A stretch of 64,000 bases of DNA from Agroathelia rolfsii (lineage: Eukaryota > Basidiomycota > Agaricomycetes > Amylocorticiales > Amylocorticiaceae), in contig JABRWF010000001.1 in NCBI GenBank assembly GCA_018343915.1, positions 3,348,001-3,412,000 of the forward strand. The letters run 5' to 3'. Position 1 is the stretch's first letter. Each line of letters opens with the position of its first letter. The notes beneath the pieces are model-generated. The model had not been told where the DNA came from, did not search any database, and was given only the letters and a program-made list of their open reading frames with translations. The position numbers were made by a program, and so were the translations under genes. Shown here piece by piece: positions 1-13,634 of the stretch.

Positions 1-3000
1 AATTGCGGTTCGGGAACACTTTGCTTCCGCTTCCAGGCTGATCGGAGGCTAATATCTACCTTGGACTTTCCAAGTCGTTCCTCCAGGAGAAGCACTTATC
101 ATAACAGCGCCAACCTATTATATCCTGAGCTACATGTATGGTATAGGCCACAGGACAAGGTTCAAGCTCACAGGACGCATCGCATTTCGTCGCTTAATGC
201 ATGATCTCTTCCTCAGCCTCTCTCACATGAACCCAGCCTGAAGGCTCCGAGACCCCCAGAACTTCTTTCTAATCAGTCGTAATCAGAATTTCTGACCCAA
301 GCGGCCCTCCACTCCGGAAGGCAGCTGAAATTCTGCTTCGGATCATCATGATAATGCACGGCTACTCAATATCCTCATTAGGCTCGTTACTTTTCTAATG
401 CGGACGGATGGACCCACAGCAGCGACCCTATGACGATGATGGCAGTTCCACAGAAACTGTAAATTTACTTATCCAATTCATGAGTAAAGCTTGTTGTGGT
501 TGTTTAATTCAAAATTTAGATTCTCCGTTTGCTTCAGTTATGTGTATTCCTTTGGGTCACAATGCACAATCGTCCCGCATTGGTCACCTGATATCATCAT
601 CTATGATGATGACAATACACTACTATAGCGCGAAGCTATTTTGACTTGTACTTCCGCCCTGCTCCCTACTATTGGGGCTCTCGAATCCCGGTGCAAATAT
701 GGTTTGCCAATCAATGGCAATATGAAATGTTAGTACTGTAATCACTGAGGACTCTCGCTTACGCAGAGGATTCTCGAATAGCCTAGAGAGGGTACTGATA
801 CACCTAGAACATTCGCTCATGACGATAGGGCCCTAAGATAGACCTGATATGATATTTTAGTATGCCGTTCTAACTTGCATCTCTTGTTGGTCTCGTCTCT
901 TCAGACTACCTGGACATATCCGACTACCACGAGTTTCTAAAACACTAGTTGATTCAAATCAAATACCGTGTACATGTAATAATCATCTGTCATTTCCAAA
1001 ATTGATATATAGAGTTGATCCAATGCCACCGGTCATGGCGGCGACCAAGAGTAAAGAACATGACACATCTCCCGCGTCGACGACTCGGAATCCGTGACTT
1101 GAGTCGTTCGTGTCTTCTCGCGCTGGCAGGGGCAAAAATAAATTCTACCCGAGTGCACGCTGCATGCCCGCAATGATAGAAGGAAGCCCTGGAAGATCTT
1201 TCCAACAACATCCGGGAGCTCACCGCCATTCCGAGCCTTGGATGCCTTGTCCCTCGCTTCCGCCGAGGTCTGATCGCCCCTGAACCTTCCTTGGCAGGGA
1301 GGAACTTGAAATGGAGAGGAATCTCTGGAGTAAAGATGAGCAGTATGTATTTACTTGCATGAGGGCATGTAAAATACTAGTATGAAAGCGAGACCAGCAC
1401 CCTGCAGGTCGGCGTACTGCATCCTGATAATGTATGCCTAGCCTCCTTATAGTAATAACTCCATCCATAGATTCATGATCATCATAATAATTAATACAGA
1501 TGCGGGTATTAGATGTCGATCAGCTGTTATGCTGCCAGTAGCGGTCTAGGACATCATCCTCATGCCAGTAAACGATGCATAATCCATACATATATCCTAC
1601 TAGCGCATACATGAATGTCCTGGCCGAGTTGAAAACCAGGACAAAATTTGAAGGAACAGAAGGAAAGATTATTGCATACAAATGCGTATTTGTATAGTCT
1701 GCCTTGGGCTTCATTTTTAATCCAAAGCTAGTAGGGATAGAAAGGAAGAGAGAGGTGAAATGCAAATCAAAGTAGAAAGATGCGACAAGTATGATGAACC
1801 GATAATCGGAAACTTTCCTCAGGCTGTTCCGTCTTTCAGCGAGAAAAAAATGCCGTTCATGAAGCGGATGTCCGTCATGAATCTTGTGCCGATATTACCC
1901 AGTTATCCCGTTGATAATCCGAATACTACATATACCAGCTGTATTATTGGCATTCAGTTGTAGAGTAGGATGGAAACTGGCGAACACAACCGGAAACTCG
2001 AGTGATTTGATTCGGACGACGATGAACAACTGACATCACAACACAAGCGACTCGCTTGGGTGGTCTGTCTTGTACGTATGTGCGGAGCGGTTCGTATTCA
2101 GGTCTGTCATCAAGCGGTTCATTGCGTTGGTTTAGCGAAACGAACGGGCGTAACTGACATGCAGCACACTCTTCGGAGCCGAAGGTCATTACGATACCCT
2201 TGATTATTAGTAAATCACTTTACATGTATATTACTTCTGCTCGATTTTATGCATTGATTGAGAAAAGGGAGTAAACTCCATCGGAGCTGGCTATCTCAGT
2301 CCGCCGCGATGTATCATTTCAGGGTACTGGCAGCGATTTATTTTCTCGGATCGAGGAGGTGGTGTCATGGTGGTGTAGGACAGACGGAATGTTCCAACCG
2401 AGTGAATAATCACTGGCAAGCAAAAAAACTTACATTTCATAGACTAATCTACCAGTGGAGTCCAGAAACCTGATGATGACAAGGGGAAGTGGATAATGAT
2501 AATGAAGAACACCCAAGAGAGAAGCAAAAAAGAAAAAGGTGAGATAGATGTTGTCTTGATTTCCCCCCTTCTTGATCGATGGCTGTGAGGGTTGCATATT
2601 ACAAGCGATCGTGTATTTCCCTCGCTTTTCCAGCTGCCGCAAATCCCTCATAAACCACTTGGCAGAGCCCAGGTTAGCAAAGGGAAGGAGGGGACCAGGC
2701 GATGGACGAGAAGGGTGTTACAAAAAAAGCAAAAGTGCCAGGACATGCTGTTTACGCGAGGCCCCTGCAAATGAATGAGCCTATCTGTGGGCTCTGTCAC
2801 TCTCACCATCCAAAGCCTCATGACAAGGAAAATTTTTCCCTCCTTTCAAAGATGGTGTTAATACAGATCCCAATCAAGGGATCTATGACCCATTTATGAG
2901 CGGCGATCAGGAAGGGAAACAGTGTGGAGTGTGAGTGTGGGGGTAAAGGGTGTGTGTGTGCACTTTACATACCAAGCCATCCCCTCCCTGATTCATGAAG

Positions 3001-4319
3001 GTCTTGTCCAAAGAGGAGAAAGGTATATGCGTAAAACATAAGAATGCGTGCTGCTGATTATTATTTTGATTTCTTTGCAAATTACCATTAGATTGAGTTG
3101 GTGGTACTACTGATAGACTCGGTAAATTAACACTTTCTTGCGCAATGTGGATTGAACGTTAATAGACACAAAATGTCGTCAAATTCACATTCGTAGCACG
3201 GTAGATATTCATGTACGTTGGTGAGTAAGCCATTGAACTGTCCTTACCACCTATGTGTTTCAGAACCACGATCCACGTATGCTCCCCGGTTATCGATGAG
3301 GAAAGCGTATGGCCCAGAGAAGAGAAGCAAATGAAATCCAGGGGTTCCGATACGACCAACGGAATATCTCTACGCATAACATGCAGTGGGGATGAATCGG
3401 CGGCTTAACAGAAGACTTCAGTACGACATTATCTTTTTTTAGAGAGGAAACTCCAGGTTTTTCCAGGAGACCCCAGTAGCATATAATATTTATCTATTCC
3501 TACCGATAACCATCACAAAGCAACGCGTGTTTTGGAACAGCAGCAAGTACCGTCCAGACTCAAGGGGCCGTGATTTCCAAAGTAGATAATTCTTAAACTT
3601 TTCTGGGCCAATGGTAATGGGGTGATTCGAATTGACAGCGAGTGAGATATGAAGAGGCTTAGGATGAATGGAGAAAGTTGGCTGCCTTCTTCTCACAAGA
3701 ACACTGGCCAAGATGGGTAAAGGGGACCCGGTATTGACTAATCACAAGAAACTATGATTAGAATGACGAGCCTAGTGGCGTAGGCAGTAGCCTCACGGGA
3801 GATGCACGCTGAGCATAGACTAAGCTTGCCATTAAGAGAGAAAATGGTAGAGTTTGTGATCAGGGGTTGGGATAGAGACACGGTTCAGTGCCAGAATGTC
3901 GGGGGAATTAGAAGAGAAAGAGAAGAAAGTTCAAAAAGTGGAAAAGCCCACTTTGCTCATGGCCATCAACGCGGATGACCAAGTTGAGCTCACTGTGCAT
4001 CAGAAGCGGGCCTGTGACGCACATCGTAACACGTGCATTCGGCTCACCGCAAGACGGCGCATGTGTCCCGTTCCCGGCAGTTACCTCTCTGTCTATTCCC
4101 ATTTTTACTTTGGACGGCCGGCTACCACAAGAGAGCGAGTAAGACCGCGATACGGGCTTGGTAGTGCAAGAGAAACACACAAAAAAGAGAAAAAAGCACG
4201 GGATACACTAGTTCAATCTTTACCTAACGTCTACCGATATTTGTTTACGATCTTATCTTTCTCCCGAGTCCCCTCTCTGTTGCGTACACACTTTTTCCAA
4301 ACATCTTCTCTAATCTGCA
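1..4319. other. Gene-free stretch, left edge
   Basis: I find no protein with recognisable similarity, no splice-connected open frames and no RNA gene here. Open frames are all short (under about 155 codons) and lack conserved motifs. A frame from 3896 to 4351 runs into the start of the membrane-protein gene in the wrong phase and is judged non-coding. The last 100 bases are probably promoter and 5' leader of that gene. Confidence 0.5.
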
Positions 4320-6129
4320 ATGTGGTACGTTCTACTTTTATCGCCCTCTAGTGAAGCTAGCACACCGATCATGCGCATTTATCCAGGTGTGATAACTGCT
4401 TACTTCTCCTTCCCCTGGTACGTGCGTTGAAAATTATCATACGGGGCGATTGATGGATAGACTTCGCTATACTTGTCTGTAGCGTGCTGGTGCGATTGCC
4501 TGGGGATCCGTGATAGTTGTAAGTCCTTGATCTCAGACGTTTCAACTGCCCAAGTCAACGATTTTCATCGCCCTCTATCGATACTTCACAATTATGAATA
4601 GCTTTACAGTGTCATTGGTGCCATCCTCCTCTTCCTCTACGGCGAATACTTTTTCTTTGTATTTCCTGAATGGTGCGAGTTTCATCTATCACTATCATTA
4701 ACTTTACATAGCTGGGAGGCGCACAATCTGTCTGATGCGTTTTCGCCCCGTTTCTCCCACCTACCCTCCGCTGATTCCATCTCTTATACACTTGTCTCGT
4801 TAGGCAAATTTACGGAGGTATCTCGCTATTCATTGCCTTCTTGGCACTGATCAATATCATAGCGCTATCAAACGTAAGTCCTTGTATTAGTGGCTGCAGC
4901 ATGCATACATGCTACAATGCAATCCCCCCCCCCCTATTTAATTGTTTCATGATGTGGCGAGTAAACGTGTGGTGCTGACTTGAAGTTGTGATTACATGTG
5001 TGATCTGCGTTTTCGCTCGTCATGTTCTATCCGCCGCTCTCGGTCGACGCTGCATGTTTTCCCCGACCGACCCCGCGCGCGCCCCTCCTTCTCGCGTCTC
5101 GCTAATAGCGATCGTACATCTGGACGAGAGCCGCAAAATCGTTATGGCCATTCGCGATCATTATCTCAGCGGTGCGCTGCATCGCTATGATTGTGGAACT
5201 GACAAGAGGGTAAGCGGATATGGTCTCCACAACCATCATTATCATTATTCATTAAAGAACACGAGTCGCTTAATTAAACCTTACATATTCCAGACACAGC
5301 AAGATTGACTGGGAGTGCGACAACGGCGGGACAATCTGGTGGACAAATGAGAGCTATGCCACGCACGACCTCCCTAGCTCATTCTGCACCGTCGGCTACA
5401 GCAGCATCTTTTGGGGCTTTGTATTTTCGTTGCTTATTGATCTCGCTTTCCAGGTAAGTTAATCGTTACTGCGCTCATTATCTTGTTTGCCATTGCCACC
5501 CTCGATTTCCTATTCTTTAATCATTGCCTCCATCCATACCCAGCTAGTGCTGCCCCCTGGCGCTAGTTCACCTATATGAAGTTACTGAACTGGGCCCCCA
5601 AGGCAGTGCTAATGTGCATCAGTGGCTTTATTGACGCCGTTTGTTCTTGACGCCTAAATGATTTGTTTGGCTATTGCATGGAGAAAATGACAAACTGACT
5701 GGTCTTGTTGCATATGTAATCGTCATCATTATATCACATCATCACGCGCACCTCCGCATGGACTATCCTGCGATGCGCCATCTATCGACTTGTTTTCTGA
5801 TTTGACAGATGTACATGTTCTTCCTCAGTTGGAGATACGAGAAGCGATTGGAGCATTACAGAGGACTGCAAGGTCCCTTTGCCGGTGGTGAGTATTCGGA
5901 TCCCCCTTTTGCTTAGTTCAATTATCGTTGGCTCCTTTTTTCGCTTGCCCGGATCTTCATCTTCCTTCTCCTCTTGCCGTCTTTGTCCCTTTCTTTTATT
6001 TCACTCTGCTTTGTCCCGACTCAGGACGTTCCTGCTATCACTCTTTGCTCCGAGCCCACCGGTTGCAGTCGGAGAAACGAGCAGAATCACTCACAAGACA
6101 TCAATTTGACAGGATACTACAAAGCTTAA
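4320..6129 (+). CDS. Small four-helix membrane protein, 189 aa, nine exons
   Basis: Exons by splice sites and phase: 4320-4324, 4387-4417, 4483-4518, 4602-4672, 4804-4873, 5109-5209, 5294-5453, 5809-5887, 6113-6129. They total 570 nt. The protein starts MWCDNC and has about four hydrophobic segments: the AGAIAWGSVIVLYSVIGAI region, the ISLFIAFLALINIIAL region, WPFAIIISAVRCIAMIV, and IFWGFVFSLLIDLAF. A loop before the last helix carries two cysteines, and the C-terminus ends GPFAGGYYKA. The Cys-rich N-terminus followed by helices, and the tail with W-R-Y-E-K-R then GPFAGGYY, resemble uncharacterised basidiomycete membrane proteins I have seen, but I cannot name a function. The first coding exon holds only ATG plus two bases, and the last has 17 nt. 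Both rest on consensus donors and in-phase joins. No neighbour suggests a role. Confidence 0.72.
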
Positions 6130-7140
6130 AAAAAGAATCGTTCTCTCTCGCTTTTGGGTCTCCGCGGCGGAGATGAATTGCACTGCATTCCCTACCAAGT
6201 CATGCCGTGCTCCGCTGTTCTGTTTGTGAACAGAGCCTCTCTTCTTCCCTTTCTTCCTCTGTCTGGTGTCCTTGGTCTTCTTTGTCCGTTTTTCTTCCTT
6301 TCCACTCGCGATCGTTTTGCCTCTGGCTACTTTCCTCTCCTACCTATTTGGCGATTCTCTCTCTTCCGTTCTTAGTACCCAGATCCCGCTTACGAAATAC
6401 TCTTACGACACTTATGATGACGATGACGATAACGATCCCATGATGATGACCATAATGACGACTGCGTAAACCGAAGGCGTATCTACCTCTTCGTCTTCGT
6501 CCTTTTTTTTGGCTTCTGGCTTCTAACTTCCTTTGTTTTGAAATTCCCTTTTCTTCCTTTCTGCGTCCCCCCCCCCCACTTTCCTCTGATGTTGTTGACT
6601 TCAAATAATAAATAATCTCACTTAAAATATATCCGCGCTACCGAAAGCATTGACTTTTTTTTTTGACATTGAATGTATGCGCTCGATCACCCGTCCATCA
6701 TGTGCGTGTATGCGCATGTACGTGTATGTTGGTCGTGCGTGTGCACGCGTATGAACTGCAACCTGCAATGCGTGTGCATCAAATTCCAATTCAATCTTTA
6801 TTCTTGTGTGATGTGTACTGTTATAATGATATATGATATGCCGTAAACGACACATGTCGATGTATGCATGCAGATGTTTTGAGTAAGTGATATGAAGAGT
6901 GAGCAGAAAGAAAGAAGAGAGAGAGTGTGTGTGTAGCGGCGCCGGTAGAATTAAAGCGAGCAAGCGGAGCCGCTATGGGAGGGGGGTTGAGGGGGGGTGG
7001 GGGTTGATTACAGCGTCATCGGAGGCCGCCGGGTGCATAGGACACATTATTATCAACGAAGGGGACGTGTACTACCGAGCGCACTAGTGCTATTTTTGAT
7101 CTATATTCTATAAACTCGACTCGGGTAAATGATGTCAATC

Positions 7141-7557
7141 ATAATAATAATAATAATAATAATAATAGATGATTATACGTGTAGGTGCGGAGATCACTGG
7201 TATGAAAATATGAGTAGAGGGAGCTTGGGAGGTAGGGGACTTTATGCTCATAGCTGGTTGGGAGTTAGTTCATTTGTTTATAGTAATTGCGGTGACCGGA
7301 AAATGGTGTATGCAATATTAGGCTTGGAATTCGAAGATGAATGAAAAATTGATAGCAATGGATAAAGAAAAGAAAGCCTGATTGGAATGTTGATGCTAGG
7401 TACTACTCGTATTAGTGCCGTTTGTACTTGGTGCGCATCATTTAGTTGTGTGATTGGCATAACGACAGCAACAACGTAAACAATGAATAATGACAATATG
7501 CGAGGAACATTGTCGTTAGCTTGCAAAATGTTGTTGTTGTTGTTGTTGTTGTTGTTG
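7141..7557. repeat. Two trinucleotide microsatellites
   Basis: A run of about nine ATA/AAT units lies at 7141-7166 and a run of nine TTG units at 7531-7557. They lie in non-coding DNA between the membrane-protein gene and the first bHLH gene. The longer frames they open are artefacts of the repeat. Confidence 0.85.
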
Positions 7558-9663
7558 GTCACGGCTGTTTTTGTCGCTGTTTGGTTAGCGTCGCTCAACG
7601 TTATTGCTCTTTGTTCGCGGAAATCAAAACATATACATAGCATGTCTCTGCATGGACGCAAACTTTGTCCAAGTTATTCCGGTTTGATTTTGGTGTGTGT
7701 GTGTTTGTGTATGTATGCGACCCTGCGTTCGATGCAATTTGATGCGCGGACATTGTCATGATCAGTCAGCCACGATCATGTATAGGACGTCGTGCACATA
7801 CTGATCCACACATCCATACAGCTTTCAGGCAAGACAAACTGCTACCGATGATTGAGTCCTTCTTCCTAGATAGCGATAGCCGTATAGACGGATCAGGCAA
7901 TAGACAGACAGGCGACAGGCGGGGGGAGCAAGCTTGTGTCAGTGTTTATCATACGCTCGCACTGATATGATTACATGTAGGTATGTGTGCACGTATGACA
8001 TGACCGATCAATTTTGACTATAGTGTATATAGAGTGTATTGCTATGCTATGTATGTACACTAGAGAGATATTCTAAGCGCTGTGGAATAGGCCGGATAGG
8101 ACGGACGGGAAGAACGAAGTGAGGAGGAAGAGGGGTGGAGATTGGTGTAGAGAAATTCGAAAGAATCGGAGAGAAAGAGATCAAGCTCTTCGAGGTTGTC
8201 AGAGAGGTCATATGGGCTCCATGTATCAATAAGGGAGTATTTAGTATTCATAGGTAGGCTTGATCATCATCTTCATGGTCGTCTAGAAAAAAAAAATGAA
8301 GAGCAAGGAGGCGCCCAAAGAAACTGTAAGGAGCACTAATCCGCGGGAGAAGGAAGGGCGCCGGGCCGAGCAGATAGAGGAGCCGGGCAAGGATAGAGAG
8401 CGTAAGAGAGATCTTTAACTGGCGATGATTGATTTTTGTAAAAACGGCGAGTAAAAAATTATTGGAAAAAAGGAGAATACGTAAAGGAGAAGAGAAGACG
8501 GAGAAGGCCAAGGGCGAAGACGAAGGCCGGGAAATGAATGAAAAATGAACTTAAATAGCGAATATGAAAAAAAAGGATGGCTAGCAAATGAAGAGGATGG
8601 GGCAGGCCCGACCCGGCCTCTTGGACCGATATGAAAACAACGTTTTGACCAAGACCCCGGACACTAATTCCATTTCTGGTCAGGAGCAGCCACGGACGGC
8701 CCAGGGGCCCGGTCGGGGTCATCGGCTTCGTTCCTCCTAGGCTAACTGGGGTCGCCGTGGGTGGATTTTATTATTATTATTATTATATTAGCGTAACATC
8801 GGAGACAAGCCAGAGAGAAGCCCACCTTGTGGCTCCTGATTTCATTTGGCGAAGAAAGAAAGAGGGAGAGAGTGGGTGCAAGCGAGCCATGAAAGCTAGA
8901 TGAGCATGAAGGAAATCAACATAGGAAGCTAGAACGGAAACGGGATTCCATTCCAGCCCAGTTTTCTCCTTGGGACGAACTGCTCTCTGCCGCCGCGGGA
9001 GAGTACAGTGGTGGTGGGTCATGATCGCTATGGGATAACATCCGAGAAAGAGAGAGTCTGATGGGAAGACTGTTCAGTCACTGGCACGAGATGCAAGGGC
9101 AAATCACTCAGGCAATGCACACAGGCCTGGGCATCCGCCGAGGGAACCAAAGAAGAGAGCGAGAGGGTAGCCACAAACGCTGTGCTGATGATGGACATGA
9201 CGATGAGGGAATTGACTGCCAGGGCAGCAGACACACACACACTTTCTCTCTTCTTGGGCCGCGGTCTGCTTATCGGGAAACAGCAGACCAATGTAAACGG
9301 TTCGGTTCAAGTTTCTCTTCATCTTCATCTCCATCTTGGAGGGTCGTACACCACTGGCACCATTGCCCCTTGCTTGGTCCTTTCTCTTCTTGGCTCTCCG
9401 TGTTCATCTCATATCCTGGTTCTTTTGTTTCTAGCTCAACTACTAGGCGACTGTTGTTTTTATTGTAAAAATAAATAATAATCATTATTGCTCTTGCTGT
9501 TGTTCCTGCCTTGGACTGGCTGCATGCAACGCGAACCAGGCTCGCCAACCAGCCCAATAACGGCCACGAGCAGGGCCCAGCACGAGGCATCAATCGAACG
9601 CCGGCTCGTGGCGATAGCCCGTTCTCGTCGATAGCCATAAAGAGCCCGGCTGCGATCCGCCAA

Positions 9664-9716
9664 TCGTTTCCTCATCCCCCTCCTCCTCCTCTTCTTTCTT
9701 CTCCTCCCCTACGGTC
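9664..9716 (+). promoter_or_regulatory. Pyrimidine tract upstream of bHLH gene 1
   Basis: An almost pure C/T run on the coding strand lies about 200-255 bases before the bHLH start codon. CT-rich blocks just upstream of the transcription start are common in strongly expressed fungal genes. The promoter role is inferred from position and composition only. Confidence 0.35.
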
Positions 9717-9920
9717 AGCCCTTTTGCGCAGGGTCCGTCTGCAATATCTCCTCTGCAGTCAGTTCTCTCTCCAGCTCCAATTTCTTCCTGTAGCTAATAT
9801 CCAACATCGCATATAGTCTCCCTCTCAGATCTCCCTTCTGTGTACTCTCTTCTCTCAACCCCCCCCCCCCTTCACGAGCAATTTCCGCTGGCGTCTACTT
9901 GCTTATTAGTACCAGTCACT

Positions 9921-10983
9921 ATGTCTATGGAATCCTCCCTCCTTGAGCACCCATCCACCAAGAGCAACAACTTCCTGGACACTGCAAACTACCCCTACGA
10001 CCCGATGACATTCACTGAGTACATCCAGTACCCTCAGTCCCCATATAACAGCGGATCGCTTAATCGTCAGTGATCTTCTCCATCCTCTCCATCAGCTGCT
10101 CTCCGTCTAACTATCTCTCATAGTCCCAGCAACTATGCCATCGCCGTCCCTACCCTTTGACGGTCTCAGCCTCTCCGGCGGAATGGAGCCCTCCTACTAC
10201 AGCTCCAGCTCGTCCTACACCACTGCTTCGCCTGCTCGTCCCTTCACGCCTAATGAGGGTGTCTCCCCTCCTGCCCTCTACACCCTCAGTGGCGCCGAGC
10301 TCTCCTCCGAGGCCCTTCACTCCGACAAGAGCAGCAGGCGCAACAGTGGCTCTCACTCGCCCGCCCACCTCGCCGGCGCCCTTCCCTTCCAAACCATCCC
10401 ACGCTCGCACCGCTTCAACCCGCTTGGTACCGCCTCGTCTTCATCGACTGGTTCCGTGTCTCGTTCCAGCACCCGCGGCAGTGCAGCGCGCCGCCGTAGT
10501 TTGCGCAACGAGGACAGCGACGACGATGACGATGATTTTGCGCCCTCCTCGCTCACGAACGACAACGCAAGCGTCGGTGGTGGCAACAGCGTCGATGGCA
10601 GACGCGAGACGATTCGCAAGCAGCGCATCGAGTCCGAGCAGCGTCGTCGTGACGAGCTGCGTGATGGTTATCGCCGCTTGAAGGAGGCCCTGCCCATTTC
10701 TAACCAGAAGTCGAGCAAGGTGTCTCTCCTCGAGCGTGCGACGACGTACATCCGCACCGTCGACACTACTCTCAAGAAGCTGCAGGAGGATCTCGAGGCA
10801 CAGACCAAGGAGGTCGATCGTCTTCGCAGGTGAGTTTATCAGCTGAGATTAAAATAAAATTGCTTCCGGAACTGATCGTTCGATCGTCATCGTTGTAGGG
10901 TGAACGAGACTCTCATGCTCAGCGCTGCCCGTCACGGTGTCGCCGTGGCTGCTCAGCAGCAACAGCAACAAGCTGGCTTCTAG
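9921..10983 (+). CDS. bHLH transcription factor 1, 311 aa
   Basis: Three exons: 9921-10065, 10124-10829, 10899-10983 (936 nt). The N-terminal 200 residues are Ser/Pro-rich and probably disordered, with a short acidic run of D and E before the DNA-binding region. The basic helix-loop-helix spans about residues 206-270. Its basic part reads RKQRIESEQRRRDEL, which keeps the E and the R-R used for E-box contact, and the loop and helix 2 include KSSKVSLLERATTYI. A heptad-like helix follows to residue 285 (LKKLQEDLEAQ), so a bHLH-zipper-like dimer is likely. The C-terminus has a six-Gln run and ends QAGF. It should act in the nucleus on E-box-type sites. A second gene at 33881-34996 encodes a closely similar bHLH domain. 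The start codon is the first ATG after the CT-rich leader. Confidence 0.88.
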
Positions 10984-13599
10984 ATGGTCTTGCGCGCGAG
11001 TCATCCCCCTTCAAAAAGTACACATATACAGGGTTCCCCTGCACGGGTTTGCAGATGAGCCATTTGCTCATGATCTTTCACGACGGACTTCATTGTTTTA
11101 TTACATGGCATATATTGTTTTATTACATTTACGCATCTCATGGATTGGCTATACTCATACATTCACCCGCATCCCCATCATCCCCATCATCATTTCCTCG
11201 TCGACATCCTCTTCTTCCCTTGCATCCCTCTTCACGACGTTCATGTCCTCCTTCACGTTTCACATGCCGGACTTTCATTCCTGGACACATACTCCTGTAC
11301 CCTGATCTTGCGGCCGTGCCGCGCCACCCATGCATGCCTAGCGCGTACTTGGGTTGGGAGTCGCTGATTTTACAAAGCAGGCTACACCACTACCACTCAC
11401 ATGGAACGATATTTCCGGATCGGTTGCCCACCCCGCCACCTTTTGGATTTTTTTTCGACAACGACGACAACGATGACGACGCCACGCAGGTACCCCCATG
11501 ATGACCCCATCACCATCACTGTCTGCTGCTTGACGCGCGTGTGTGCGCAGGACTGGAGAATCTTGGGGAGTAGTACATACTTGTAGGCGCCCATATGCGC
11601 GCGCCTCGTATCGTCTCTCTTCATGTATTTTTTTCTTGTGCCCCCCGTCATGCACTGACAACCCCTCCACCTTCCTCTACTTTCTTTTTTGAAAACCATT
11701 CCCTCATACCGACCTGTCATCATTTTCTCGTGGCGTCGACTCTGTCCCGAATCATCGAAGAGATATTCCAACAAAGGGCTGCGTTTACGTTCCAACCATC
11801 CAGCACTTGTAGACGAAAACGACCATCTTTTGGTCGTTGTCTCGTGCATGCCGATACATTGGCGGATTTTCCTCGTTTCCATCGTAGACGGTTCATCATC
11901 CTCACCATAGTCAGCGCTCAGATCGCTTTTTGGGTTCTTGGCTAGATGCCTAGGTCCTTTCCCTACCCCACCGTCCGCATTTGTGCTGTGTGTTTTCATT
12001 GCTCTCGTGATACACTCTGGTGTTCGAGTTGTTCCTCTCGATACCTTACCCCCCATGGGATTTTTTTGGTCGTTCGACAAGCTCCCCCCCCCCCCCTTCT
12101 ATCCGCCCACCCCCTCCGCGCATATTTCATTTTTTATTCCCACTGATTTATTTCACGATATTGCAGCACCGCATTACGATCCTACTGGCACACCATTTTA
12201 CGACTGGCATCATGTCCATTTTTCGAGTCAGGGTCCCCTTGGTGTTGCTTGGATTGATTTGTGCTTTTGCGCAGATCATTATATCCTTCCACCACCACAT
12301 CCTGGCTCATCTTATGATACGACAGTCGCTATGTCATTTCTTTCACCTTTCACACGAACTGTTGGTTTTTTTTTTTACCCTTACTACCTTCACCCTTCTT
12401 ACCTCATACACGAGCTGTGACAGCTTTTTGTGTATATGGTGCATGATACGCAGACGCGCATCTTTTTTCAATGGCTAGCTCTTCACTTTTGTAATGACTG
12501 GGTTTGTGACCTTGACCTACCTACCTACCTACATTGTTGTGTGTATGTCACATGCGACGCTCTGATCTTTCGTCCTTGTTCTATCTACTCAATCGCATTA
12601 GGAGTTGTTGTCATTCTTTACCTTGCATCGGCCTTGCTGGCGTTGTGTGTTCAATTGTGAATGTGTGCCTTCTGTTGTCGTGAGTTGCAGTCAAATTATT
12701 TCGCTTCTGGTTTCTATTTCCTTTTCTCTACGGTGTAAGATAGGTACTTTGCAACCACATTTGTATCTTGTCACCCAAGCATGATTATGCAAAACTTTTC
12801 CTTGGCATCCAATGAGATACGGATTAAGAGTGCATGGCAGTTTTCTCTAGTAGATCCAGTAGGTGTGGCCTGGGACAAGTTTTAGGCTAATGCTAGTAGC
12901 AAACTATAACCCCCCAAAAATTTACAAAAATATCATTTTTATCGTTTTATATATATATCCTAGGATTGTAATTAGAAAAACCCCGGGATGTATTGCATAT
13001 ATGAGAATATGAAACAAGCTGATGTAGCCGTTTATCATGCTTTTCTATTGCACTTTGGTTTTTCCACACAAAAAGTCGTTGCTTTTACCCAGGAAGCGGC
13101 CAATCAAAAGCTGAAAAGGTCGCGTGAACGATGACTTGTTGTGGCTAAATCCGCTGTGGAGTGTTTTGGCTGATCATGAGAGAATAGGGGTGTCACGAGA
13201 GTGTGCAAAATACTTGTAGTTGGGCCTCTTTTCGCCGTTTTCAGTATTTGCATTCTACCGTGACAGCATGTAAATCCTGATGGAACTGCTTCATTCTACA
13301 TATATACAAGCCTCATTACATTCCCGTCATGACAGTATAACACATCAATATTATATAACCCTCTTGTGAGGGGAGATATTTCGCTCCCGAAAAGTTGCGT
13401 TGCAAAGTATGTATTGTTAGAATATGTGATCCATGTGCTGGGTCACATGATTCTATCTTTATATTTACGGTAGTTTACATTTTTGTTTACTATCCGTTTG
13501 ACTACGTACAACGATGTACAAGTAGACAAGCGGAATACATTTCTTTGTGTCGACCGCTGCTCATCGTCGTCGCTCGTCGTATTTTCACATGTATTACTC

Positions 13600-13634
<35 letters not shown>

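Larger units (their letters stand above)
6130..9920. other. Gene-free stretch with CT-rich and simple-repeat tracts
   Basis: After the membrane-protein stop the plus strand is strongly T/C-rich to about 6600, which opens many meaningless frames. Simple repeats occur at 7141-7166 (ATA units) and 7531-7557 (TTG units). No spliced gene model was found on either strand. From about 9660 a dense pyrimidine run leads into the bHLH gene and looks like a fungal promoter and 5' leader. Confidence 0.45.

Noticed and set aside
3896..4351. 151-codon frame on the plus strand
   Set aside because: It overlaps the start of the spliced membrane-protein gene in another frame and has no conserved features.
11397..12080. 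227-codon open frame on the minus strand
   Set aside because: It lies in CT-rich DNA where several frames on both strands are open; no motif, and composition reflects the bias only.
13602..13631. Poly-T as the tail of an inserted retroposon
   Set aside because: No target duplication or element body was found beside it, so it is listed only as a homopolymer.
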